Source: an uncultured Lachnospiraceae bacterium
GTDB lineage: Bacteria > Bacillota_A > Clostridia > Lachnospirales > Lachnospiraceae
Reading direction: 5' to 3'
DNA: 10,156 nucleotides
Assembly: GCA_902787595.1 (NCBI GenBank)
Contig: CADAHD010000054.1
Span: forward strand, 1 to 10,156
A program made the translations under genes and the position numbers. Of the stretch, positions 1-6,167 are shown in pieces (position 1 is the first letter of the stretch; the number at the start of each line of letters is the position of its first letter). The notes under the pieces are model-generated. The model did not search any database. It saw nothing but the letters and a program-made list of their open reading frames with translations, and was not told the origin of the DNA.

Positions 1-318
1 GTGCTTGTCACACGTGGTGACAAGTTTGATACTTTCCAGAAGATAAGAGGGCTTGAGAAAGCGCGCACGGCTGTTATCGAAGCATTAAAGGCAGAGAGGG
101 AAAAGAACTTTTCGGCTTATGACGATTCGCAGATCGTTGTAGGCTGTGCAGGTTCATTCCTCGATCCGGATGATGCGCAGGCATGGCATGAGCAGATACA
201 GGAAACTTTCCCGGGCAGCGGGACCTATTACGATCCGCTTTCATTAAGCGTATGCTGCCATACCGGCCCCAATGCAGCCGGCGCCGGCATAATGCTCAAT
301 CCGGATAAGGATGTCTGA
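1..318 (+). CDS. DegV family protein, C-terminal part (5' end outside window)
   Basis: These are the last 105 codons of a DegV-family protein. DegV proteins are cytosolic, about 280 residues long, and bind a fatty acid; in Firmicutes some act as FakB-type subunits that present fatty acids to a kinase, but the paralogue cannot be told from this fragment. Visible family landmarks are the KIRG segment (residues 14-17 of the fragment), followed by a helical stretch rich in K, R and E, and the C-terminal CCHTGPNAAGAG motif (85-96), matching the family's HTGPG-type glycine loop. The GTG at base 1 is simply the first codon in view: the DegV fold needs about 170 more residues upstream, so it should not be taken as a start. 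The TGA stop is followed about 28 nt later by a rho-independent terminator. No downstream gene on this strand belongs to the same transcript. Confidence 0.85.
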   Translation: MLVTRGDKFDTFQKIRGLEKARTAVIEALKAEREKNFSAYDDSQIVVGCAGSFLDPDDAQAWHEQIQETFPGSGTYYDPLSLSVCCHTGPNAAGAGIMLNPDKDV

Positions 319-345
319 TCTTTGGATAACTTAAGATTTTGATGT

Positions 346-388
346 AAAAAGAACTGATCATCTGTAAAGACGGTCAGTTCTTTTTTTG
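346..388. terminator. Rho-independent terminator, probably bidirectional, between degV-like gene and tyrA
   Basis: AAGAACTGA (349-357) pairs with TCAGTTCTT (374-382) around a 16-nt loop. On the plus strand the stem runs into seven to nine T residues. On the minus strand the A run at 346-350 reads as five T residues. The genes on either side converge here (plus-strand stop at 316-318, minus-strand tyrA stop at 408-410), so one hairpin can end both transcripts. Confidence 0.85.
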
Positions 389-407
389 ATAAGTTATGAA
401 TGCAGAT

Positions 408-1505
408 TTATAATATCACTTTATAATTATGTCTCTGCAATACGGGGATCGCGGCCTTCATGGTGGCTTCATCATGAAAGACAATGCCCAGAGCGCCTTC
501 GGCCTGTTCACGGTTATGAATGATCCCGATATTCTTAATGCTTATGGCGCTGGCTGCCAGCAGTGTGGCTACCATAGCGATCTCGCCGGCTTCATCCGGT
601 ATATCAACATAAAGCATATAACTGCGCGGGATAGCAGAAGTACGGCGCTCGCTCATACCGCCGCGGTATGCCCCGCTTTCTTTAAAGAGGGTATTTATAC
701 TCTCAAAATCTTTATCCTCAAGCAGTTTATCTATCCTTGAGAGCTCATCACGGTAACGCTTAAGCATTGTGCGAATGTTAGAGGTATTGCTGCGGCAGAT
801 GCTTTCCCACATGGCAGGATCGGAAGAGGCTATGCGAGTCAGATCCTTAAAACCGCCGGCGGCTATGGTCTTCATAAAGTTGTCTTCGTTATCGGCATCC
901 CTGACGGTAGTGACCAGCGCAGCCGCAATAAGATGAGGAACATGGCTGATGGCCGCAGTGGCGTAATCATGCTCATCCGGCTTGCTGATAATGGGAATGG
1001 ATTTTATGGCTTTTACAAGCTCTGTCATAATCTCTGTATATTCCGGCGCCGTCTTATCGGAAGGAGTAAGGATATAATATGCATTTTCAAGTATCATGGC
1101 ATCAGATGAGGCGTAGCCTGTGGTCTCACGGCCCGTCATTGGATGGCCGCCCAGAAAATGCCCGGAGATGCCCAGTTCGTCGGCAGCGGCCTGGATATCG
1201 CCCTTAACAGAGCCTACATCGGTTATCAGTGTGTCTTTACGCGTAAGAGGCGCGATAGTCTGTAAGTTATCTATATTGCTGCGCGTGGGAGCGCAGAGAA
1301 AGATCACATCAGCATCCTCTATGTCGGAAGTCAGGCTGTCGGCTATTTTATTCAAGGTGCCGTCATTAAGTGCCGGTTCTATGTTTTCGCGGTGTCTGGC
1401 CCATGCGCAAATATATGCGTCCGGCTGACAGGAACGTATGGCTCTGGCAATGGAGCCGCCTATGAGTCCGAATCCGAGAAATAAGTAGTTTTTAAATGTT
1501 TTCAT
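408..1505 (-). CDS. tyrA: Prephenate dehydrogenase with C-terminal ACT domain
   Basis: The enzyme oxidatively decarboxylates prephenate to 4-hydroxyphenylpyruvate with NAD(P)+, the committed step to tyrosine, in the cytosol. Residues are numbered from the ATG at 1505 (365 aa). The Rossmann loop is G11-x-G13-x2-G16. DVGSVKG (96-102) and HPMTGRE (121-127) follow, then SHVPHL (187-192), which carries the family's conserved histidines, and AGGFKDLTRIASSDP (216-230). An ACT domain occupies about 297-365 and fits feedback control by tyrosine, as in Firmicute TyrA. The reading frame also extends to a TTG at 1520, which would overlap the upstream chemotaxis gene. I prefer the ATG because MKTFKNYLFLGFG is a normal TyrA N-terminus. 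It lies 7 nt past the receptor's TGA, so translation is probably coupled. A Shine-Dalgarno-like AAAGGAG (1537-1543) is too far from either start to be a simple site. Confidence 0.93.
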   Translation of the reverse strand: MKTFKNYLFLGFGLIGGSIARAIRSCQPDAYICAWARHRENIEPALNDGTLNKIADSLTSDIEDADVIFLCAPTRSNIDNLQTIAPLTRKDTLITDVGSVKGDIQAAADELGISGHFLGGHPMTGRETTGYASSDAMILENAYYILTPSDKTAPEYTEIMTELVKAIKSIPIISKPDEHDYATAAISHVPHLIAAALVTTVRDADNEDNFMKTIAAGGFKDLTRIASSDPAMWESICRSNTSNIRTMLKRYRDELSRIDKLLEDKDFESINTLFKESGAYRGGMSERRTSAIPRSYMLYVDIPDEAGEIAMVATLLAASAISIKNIGIIHNREQAEGALGIVFHDEATMKAAIPVLQRHNYKVIL

Positions 1506-1512
1506 CTTGTGT

Positions 1513-3543
1513 TCAATCAAGCTTAAAGAAGCTTATCTCCTTTGTAAGTTCACCGGAAACCTGTTTTAAGGAATCGGCGTTTGTTGTAAGCGCAGAGACC
1601 GTTGCTGCAAGTTCCTGCATGGAAGCGCCGGTTTCTTCGCTGCTGGCAGCGTTTTCTTCAGAAATGGATGAGAGAGAGGTCATTGCATCAACGACCACAT
1701 CGCGGGCGCTTACGCAGGATTCTGCATTGGCAGAGATCTTGCCCACGCCGTTTACGGTATTATTAATATCCTCTATCATAGAGTTAACGCTGTTGTAGGT
1801 TGCTTCAATAACAGACTGCTGTTTGTTATTGGTATTCTGTACTTCGTCGGCCATGCTGACAGCTTCCTGCGACTGTTTTAACAGCTCATCCATTTCGGAA
1901 CGTATACGGCCTGCGGAAGTGCTGGATTCAGAGGCCAGTTTGCCGATCTCTTCGGCAACGACCGCAAATCCGCGTCCTGCATCTCCGGCGCGTGCAGCTT
2001 CTATGGAGGCGTTAAGAGCCAGCAGATTGGTCTGCGTGGCGATGCTTGTAATGGATGCGACCATATCATTGATGCGGCCTACGGCGTCGCTGGTAGCGCT
2101 TATCTTATCAGAGATGGAATGTATCACGCCGTTCATGGCAGTGCTGCTGTCTTTGAGCTCTGCCAGGTTGTGGGCAGATTCTGCGGAAGCATCCTGCATG
2201 CGGCCGGCAATGCCGGTAAGTTCGGCAGTCGACTCCTGCACGCTGTTAACGGCTTCGCCTATGCGTTCTATATTGGCGGTTGCTCCGTTGATCTCATCGG
2301 CTTGCTGGGATGCGCCCGAAGCTATGCCCTGTACCGCATTTGAAACATCTTCGGCGTTAAGCGAGATCTGGGTGGACATATCGTCAAGTTCATCGGCGGC
2401 CGCGCTGACAGCAGAAGCTCCTCCGGCTATGCTGTTAACTATGCCTTCCAGTTTTTCTATAACATTGTTGGTGCTGTGGATGATCTCACCGAATTCATCG
2501 TTGCGCTTATCTTTTTCTTTTATCTTAAAGAAACGGCCTTCAGAAAGAGCAGAGAGAGTATTATTTACTTCAGTAAGCGGCCTGGTGATCGACTTTGAAA
2601 AGATAACAGCCAGCACGATAGCGATGATAATGAAGACCACGCCCAGGAGGGATTGCGTTATCGCGGTAATATATACATTCTGCAGCGCAACTTCCTTTAC
2701 ACGGCAGGAAGCGACTATCCATCCGCTGTTTTCGATCTTTTCCCAGGAGATTATCCAGGTATCGCCCATGAAAGGCGCAACATAGTTGCCCGATGTTTTT
2801 TCACCGCGGGAATCTGTATAGAATGGATTCTGATCCTGTTTTTCGGGCTCATCGGTATTTATGGTCCTTAAGGAATGGGCGACAACAGTGCCGGTACGAT
2901 CCACAACAACTATTTCCTGGCGGTTCTGTGTTATTTCACCGGCTACCAGCTCGTGCAGAACATCGCATTCTAAGTTGCGCTCGACCACGCCGATAGTTTT
3001 GCTGTGATCTGTATTCCATACGGGAACGGATACGGTTACGGTGGCAGAGCCTGTTGATTCGGATATGATCAGATTGGAAATGTAATAAGGCGCTCCGGCC
3101 ATAGCCTCTTTAAAATAATCAGATCCTGATACATTTATCAGTCTGCCAAGAGTACGGAAACGCTGTTCGCCGTTTGCGTCGGAGAGGGCGGTACAGTTAC
3201 CGTCGCTCATATTACGGTCTATATCAAGCATCTGTCTTAAAAGGGGCGCGCTTGAGCTTCCGTCAAGGATCTCGGGCTTGGGAGCTTCGAGGTATTCGAT
3301 CACCTGAGGGGATGAAGCAAAAGAGCGGAGCGCTTCAATATTCTTATCGAATATGACATTGAGTTCTTCTTTTACAAGAGCCGCCTGTGCCTCATTGACT
3401 TCGTTTGCCGAATCGCTGCCCTGACGGATGGTGTTTACAAGGCTTAGTAAAGTAAGCGCTGTAACAGGGATGATAACGATCAGTACCATGACAAGGATAA
3501 GCTTAAAACTAACACTGTTTGATCTCTTTGTTTTGTTTTGCAT
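1513..3543 (-). CDS. Methyl-accepting chemotaxis receptor (dCache-HAMP-MA)
   Basis: A 676-residue transmembrane chemoreceptor that would pass ligand occupancy to CheA/CheW and flagellar rotation. Domains in order: TM1 about 14-37; an extracytoplasmic double-Cache sensor about 38-290, with the typical [15 protein letters not shown] and TVSVPV strands; TM2 about 295-317; HAMP about 318-370; and the MA coiled-coil hairpin about 390-670. The kinase-binding tip lies within 501-537 ([20 protein letters not shown] then [17 protein letters not shown]). A methylation-type site, [12 protein letters not shown], is at 630-641. The sensor lacks the obvious R-x-W-(Y/F) signature of amino-acid-binding dCache domains, so the ligand is unknown. 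There is no C-terminal CheR-docking pentapeptide. The ATG at 3543 has a strong AAGGAGG site 8 nt upstream. The gene follows the K+ channel gene by 57 bp and precedes tyrA by 7 nt. Its presence implies a motile, flagellated host. Confidence 0.95.
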   Translation of the reverse strand: MQNKTKRSNSVSFKLILVMVLIVIIPVTALTLLSLVNTIRQGSDSANEVNEAQAALVKEELNVIFDKNIEALRSFASSPQVIEYLEAPKPEILDGSSSAPLLRQMLDIDRNMSDGNCTALSDANGEQRFRTLGRLINVSGSDYFKEAMAGAPYYISNLIISESTGSATVTVSVPVWNTDHSKTIGVVERNLECDVLHELVAGEITQNRQEIVVVDRTGTVVAHSLRTINTDEPEKQDQNPFYTDSRGEKTSGNYVAPFMGDTWIISWEKIENSGWIVASCRVKEVALQNVYITAITQSLLGVVFIIIAIVLAVIFSKSITRPLTEVNNTLSALSEGRFFKIKEKDKRNDEFGEIIHSTNNVIEKLEGIVNSIAGGASAVSAAADELDDMSTQISLNAEDVSNAVQGIASGASQQADEINGATANIERIGEAVNSVQESTAELTGIAGRMQDASAESAHNLAELKDSSTAMNGVIHSISDKISATSDAVGRINDMVASITSIATQTNLLALNASIEAARAGDAGRGFAVVAEEIGKLASESSTSAGRIRSEMDELLKQSQEAVSMADEVQNTNNKQQSVIEATYNSVNSMIEDINNTVNGVGKISANAESCVSARDVVVDAMTSLSSISEENAASSEETGASMQELAATVSALTTNADSLKQVSGELTKEISFFKLD

Positions 3544-3561
3544 AAATAGTCCCTCCTTGGA

Positions 3562-3603
3562 TAAACATTATTTTTTATATGTTTACTTATTTATGTCCGT
3601 CTA
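3562..3603 (-). promoter_or_regulatory. Possible promoter and AT-rich inverted repeat upstream of the chemoreceptor gene
   Basis: On the minus strand TAGACG (3598-3603, overlapping the channel stop codon) and TATAAA (3574-3579) are separated by 18 bp, a weak sigma-A-type match. The -10 region lies inside a perfect inverted repeat, TAAACAT (3562-3568) and ATGTTTA (3579-3585). The stem has no GC-rich core and no T run after it, so it is not a convincing terminator for the channel gene. It could be an operator or just AT-rich sequence. No sigma-28-type flagellar promoter was recognised here. Confidence 0.3.
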
Positions 3604-5175
3604 TTTGATCTCTCCCAGTATCTCCCAGGCATTATCATCCAGGGCTTTTTCTTCGGCACTCAGATCCTCATAGGGAACCAGAAGATGATGATGACGCAGT
3701 TTGTTGTCTCTCTTTGCGTCATAACACCAGTTATATAGTATGTGGAAACGCATCCAGCGTTTGTGCTCTAATATACGGCAGGATTCATGTTCCGCTTCAT
3801 TGAACGAACTGAAGTGCTCGAAAGCTTTTTTACAATTTTCTTCATTGATCGTTGTCAGATCATCATCTTTAAGCAGAAGACGTATCTTTGTCAGTATGTG
3901 ATCGGCAACGGCGATATTGGACTGACGGTGGAATTCGGAAAGCTCACCCCAGCTTTGACCGCTGCCGGTCTTTTGGCGGTACAGATCGTTCATCAGCATT
4001 GCCACGCGGTTTAAGGAATCTTTCATGACCATGTGGCGGTTAAGCGTCTGTTTATCGCTTCCGAATACTGTGCAGCGGTCGTCGTTTACCGAAGCACAGA
4101 TATAGATCCTGCCCTGAACGGGATAATACTTAAGAAGCCTGGACATATTTGAAAGATTGCAGGAAGGATTGTCATCGCAGAGTATTATCCTGTCAGCTTT
4201 CATCAAAAGCTCTTTTGAAGCATTCCAGGGGCCGGTCTCAAAGAAGATGCTGTCGTCGGTGGCAGAAAGCTCATTTATGCCCAGTATTTTATGAAGTTCA
4301 TAATGATCGGAGGCAAAACTTTCGTTATCGCCAAAGACATGATATTCCATCTTGTGATCATTGGGGAAAACATTTATCAAAAGACCGCGTTCCAGAAGAC
4401 GACATGGAAGCTCGCCTTCGCCTATCATGATGATCAGTTTTTCATCGGAGCGTACCGGATTTTCCATCCAGTAGCTTCGTGAAGTGTTATCGCGGCGGTT
4501 AAATAAGATCATGCCGTCGGGCAGATGATCGGGAGTAAAGCCGGTCTCACAATAGATCTGAACATCAATCTGCAGGGAAGTACAGAATTTATGGATATCC
4601 AGAGCGCTGTTATAATTGGCCCAGGGATCGGTGCCCATGCAGAAAACATGGCATGTGCCGTGTCTGGCCTGTCTTTTTAAAACCAGCTGTGCAGGTGCAT
4701 CAACTACCACGGGATGCGGAAGATCGGAAAAATAATCGCTTGCCTGATTTGAATCATTGCAGCAGAAGATGAATACGGCTGCAGCATCGTCCTTGGAAAG
4801 CTGTTCTGCCAGAAAACGCGAACGTTCATCGGCATTGGTAAAGATATACCATACCCTGCGCCTGTAACGCCAGAGTGTAAAGCGGGGCAGGAGACGTCCG
4901 AAGAACAGCGAGAATACCAGGCCCAATAAGAAAGTAAGGGCGCCCGCACTGGAGATCATCATTACCGCGCCTATTATCTTGCCGGCTCCTGTAGAAGGCG
5001 TAACATCACCATAACCGACCGTAGTGAGCGTGGCCAGAAGATACCAGGCAGCATCACCAAGATTGGTTATGCTGCTGTTTGCTCCCTGCAGGTTCTCAAC
5101 TGTAAACAGAAGGACCATCAGGAAAACATAGATTGAAACGATAGCTAGGATTATCTGGATTATTTTCTTTTTCAT
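3601..5175 (-). CDS. Two-TM K+ channel with tandem Rossmann-like (TrkA/RCK-type) region and C-terminal RyR-like domain
   Basis: A 524-residue membrane protein. TM1 is about 4-25, the pore helix and selectivity filter TTVGYGD are at 51-57, and TM2 is about 64-92, which together form a two-helix K+ pore. Residues 108-230 form a Rossmann-like module (VWYIFTNADERSRFLAEQL), whose usual glycine loop is replaced by TNADERS. A second module, about 245-370, begins LIIMIGEGELPCRLLERG with a recognisable G-x-G. The C-terminus, about 466-522, matches the RyR repeat pattern: EHKRW..FH...NW.YD..RD, then HHLLVPYEDLSAEEK. RyR-like domains are known in bacterial proteins, including fusions to TrkA-N and channel modules, and are thought to sense a small ligand. 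That this one gates the channel is an inference. An in-frame TAA 15-17 nt upstream fixes the ATG start. There is no good ribosome site. The gene is divergent from the YkgJ-family gene. Confidence 0.88.
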   Translation of the reverse strand: MKKKIIQIILAIVSIYVFLMVLLFTVENLQGANSSITNLGDAAWYLLATLTTVGYGDVTPSTGAGKIIGAVMMISSAGALTFLLGLVFSLFFGRLLPRFTLWRYRRRVWYIFTNADERSRFLAEQLSKDDAAAVFIFCCNDSNQASDYFSDLPHPVVVDAPAQLVLKRQARHGTCHVFCMGTDPWANYNSALDIHKFCTSLQIDVQIYCETGFTPDHLPDGMILFNRRDNTSRSYWMENPVRSDEKLIIMIGEGELPCRLLERGLLINVFPNDHKMEYHVFGDNESFASDHYELHKILGINELSATDDSIFFETGPWNASKELLMKADRIILCDDNPSCNLSNMSRLLKYYPVQGRIYICASVNDDRCTVFGSDKQTLNRHMVMKDSLNRVAMLMNDLYRQKTGSGQSWGELSEFHRQSNIAVADHILTKIRLLLKDDDLTTINEENCKKAFEHFSSFNEAEHESCRILEHKRWMRFHILYNWCYDAKRDNKLRHHHLLVPYEDLSAEEKALDDNAWEILGEIK

Positions 5176-5182
5176 GCCTGTT

Positions 5183-5212
5183 ATTATACATTATTTAGAC
5201 AGTAAGGCGCAA
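5183..5212 (-). promoter_or_regulatory. Promoter of the K+ channel gene, placed to give a near-leaderless mRNA
   Basis: On the minus strand a perfect TATAAT (5183-5188) lies 18 bp after a weak -35, TTGCGC (5207-5212). Only 7 nt separate the -10 box from the ATG, so transcription would be expected to start at or within a couple of bases of the start codon. The only SD-like sequence, AGG, is 1 nt from the ATG and too close to work. Confidence 0.55.
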
Positions 5213-5268
5213 GAGTTATAAGCGCATTAACACAATCTGCGCAGCTGTTTCTTTGAACGGCGTACGGC

Positions 5269-5297
5269 TTGTTAGCGCTGATGATTTATGCTATCAT
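5269..5297 (+). promoter_or_regulatory. Extended -10 promoter of the YkgJ-family gene
   Basis: TTGTTA (5269-5274), a 17-bp spacer, then TATCAT (5292-5297) preceded by TG-C (5289-5291), which makes an extended -10. Transcription would start near 5304 and leave a leader of roughly 65 nt before the chosen ATG at 5370. Confidence 0.6.
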
Positions 5298-5300
5298 CAG
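5278..5300. promoter_or_regulatory. Perfect 8+8 bp palindrome over the -10 box (operator candidate)
   Basis: CTGATGAT (5278-5285) and ATCATCAG (5293-5300) are exact inverted copies separated by 7 bp. The centre falls in the extended -10 element of the promoter facing the YkgJ-family gene. A dimeric repressor bound here would block RNA polymerase. No regulator gene is adjacent, so the binding protein is unknown. Confidence 0.45.
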
Positions 5301-5369
5301 AAGGATTTTTGAGAAATAATACTTAAGCATATGCAAGGGCTTATGTGCTCTGCGAAAGGAAAAGGTGAT

Positions 5370-6038
5370 ATGGAACGTTTTGTTATGATAGATGAGATAT
5401 CGGACGGCAGGATGTATACTGCTGATGATCTTGTAAAAGCGGATGCTTTCGGATGCAGGGGATGTTCGTGGTGCTGTGAGAATATGTGCGATACCATAGT
5501 GCTGGATCCCTACGACATATTTCAGCTTTCAAAAAATCTGAATACCTCCTTTGCCGGGCTGATGCTGGACGGTTATATAGATATAGGTCTGCATGACTGT
5601 CTGAGCATGCCAAACATAAAAGACAAAGGCAAGGGCTGCGGTTTTCTGAGTGAACAGAAACGCTGCACCGTTCATGACTTCCGTCCCGGTATATGCAGAC
5701 TTTTCCCTCTGGGCAGATATTATCATGATGATACTTTTTCCTATATACTGCAGACTCATGAGTGCATGATAGAAGAGCGTAATGAAGTTAAGGTCAGGGA
5801 CTGGCTGGAAATAGATGATCTGCCGGCTTATGAAGAGTATGTTTTAAAATGGCATGCCTTTGTAAAGAATCTGTCCAACTTCATGAAGGAACCGGCAGAA
5901 CCGGGAGTCAAGAGGAATATACACATCCTTTTTCTCAAGAAGTTTTATGAAACGCCTTATGATACGGATAAGGAATTTTATCCGCAGATCTATGCGAGAA
6001 TGAAAGCCTGGCAAGATTCTTCGCTTCGCTCAGAATGA
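5370..6038 (+). CDS. YkgJ-family cysteine cluster protein
   Basis: A 222-residue soluble protein with the YkgJ/CxxCxxxCC-type cluster (UPF0153-like): C29-x2-C32-x2-C35-C36-x3-C40, followed by C77, C90, C99 and C109. The second half is the typical GCGFLSEQKRC-x-VHDFRPGICRLFP segment (89-113). The cysteines are thought to bind zinc or an iron-sulfur cluster; the biochemical role of the family is not established. The frame is open from an ATG at 5331, but the ATG at 5370 is preceded by AAAGGAAAAGG with proper spacing and gives the better start. The last eight codons (QDSSLRSE) and the TGA stop lie in an intergenic repeat element (6014-6039), so the natural C-terminus was probably altered by repeat insertion. 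The gene appears monocistronic, with its own promoter upstream and a repeat-derived terminator downstream. Confidence 0.85.
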   Translation: MERFVMIDEISDGRMYTADDLVKADAFGCRGCSWCCENMCDTIVLDPYDIFQLSKNLNTSFAGLMLDGYIDIGLHDCLSMPNIKDKGKGCGFLSEQKRCTVHDFRPGICRLFPLGRYYHDDTFSYILQTHECMIEERNEVKVRDWLEIDDLPAYEEYVLKWHAFVKNLSNFMKEPAEPGVKRNIHILFLKKFYETPYDTDKEFYPQIYARMKAWQDSSLRSE

Positions 6039-6039
6039 C
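6014..6039 (-). repeat. Hairpin repeat, copy C (minus orientation)
   Basis: Read on the minus strand this is GTC followed by ATTCT-GA-GC-GAA-GC-GA-AGAAT and CT. The hairpin has 5-bp outer and 2-bp inner arms separated by GA opposite GA. It is the same element as 6051-6076 and 9988-10008, but the outer pairs C-G have become T-A on both arms. It overlaps the 3' end and stop codon of the YkgJ-family gene. I recall very similar GTCATTCTGAGCGAAGC strings from intergenic regions of many bacterial genomes. Confidence 0.8.
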
Positions 6040-6050
6040 AAACTGCTGTA

Positions 6051-6076
6051 ATCCTGAGGGCTTTTGCCCGAAGGAT
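6051..6076 (+). repeat. Hairpin repeat, copy B (plus orientation)
   Basis: ATCCT-GA-GGGC-TTTT-GCCC-GA-AGGAT forms a hairpin with the same GA/GA internal step as the other copies but a longer inner stem (GGGC/GCCC). It lies tail-to-tail with copy C 12 bp upstream, like paired REP elements. Confidence 0.75.
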
Positions 6077-6101
6077 CACATGCCCGAAGGATCTTTTTTT
6101 T
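6051..6101 (+). terminator. Repeat-derived rho-independent terminator with duplicated right arm
   Basis: The left arm ATCCTGAGGGC (6051-6061) can pair with either of two identical right arms, GCCCGAAGGAT at 6066-6076 or 6082-6092. Only the second is followed by a T run (eight T, 6094-6101). The duplicated unit is the 16 bases GCCCGAAGGATCACAT, of which the second copy keeps the first 12 before the T run. It ends the YkgJ-family transcript and sits immediately before the next promoter. Confidence 0.7.
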
Positions 6102-6105
6102 ATAC

Positions 6106-6134
6106 TTGTAATAATCAGTATATGATGTTAGAAT
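6106..6134 (+). promoter_or_regulatory. Promoter of the PfoR-like gene
   Basis: TTGTAA (6106-6111), a 17-bp spacer, and TAGAAT (6129-6134) with an upstream TG (6126-6127), making an extended -10. Transcription should begin near 6141, leaving a leader of about 27 nt with the ribosome site in it. The promoter begins 5 nt after the T run of the preceding terminator, so the gene is a separate unit. Confidence 0.7.
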
Positions 6135-6152
6135 AAGCGCTGACTTTTTTCA

Positions 6153-6158
6153 GGGAGG
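6153..6158 (+). promoter_or_regulatory. Ribosome binding site deciding the TTG start of the PfoR-like gene
   Basis: GGGAGG ends 9 nt before the TTG at 6168. An ATG at 6160, only 1 nt after the site, is out of frame, opens just 26 codons and is too close to be used. Confidence 0.7.
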
Positions 6159-6167
6159 TATGGAAAA

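Noticed and set aside
4..24. Perfect inverted repeat CTTGTCAC-ACGTG-GTGACAAG inside the degV-like gene
   Set aside because: It is within conserved-looking coding sequence, and an 8-bp hairpin of this kind is expected about once by chance in 10 kb.
1823..2785. 320-codon open frame on the plus strand opposite the chemoreceptor
   Set aside because: It is antisense to a clear MCP signalling domain. The translation is low complexity (S, A, M, L) and matches no family; the long opening follows from the codon bias of the receptor gene.
5321..5345. TAAGC...GCTTA inverted repeat and GCATATGC palindrome in the YkgJ-family leader
   Set aside because: Arms are only 5 bp with AT-rich content, and it has no clear relation to promoter or start; too weak to call a riboswitch or operator.
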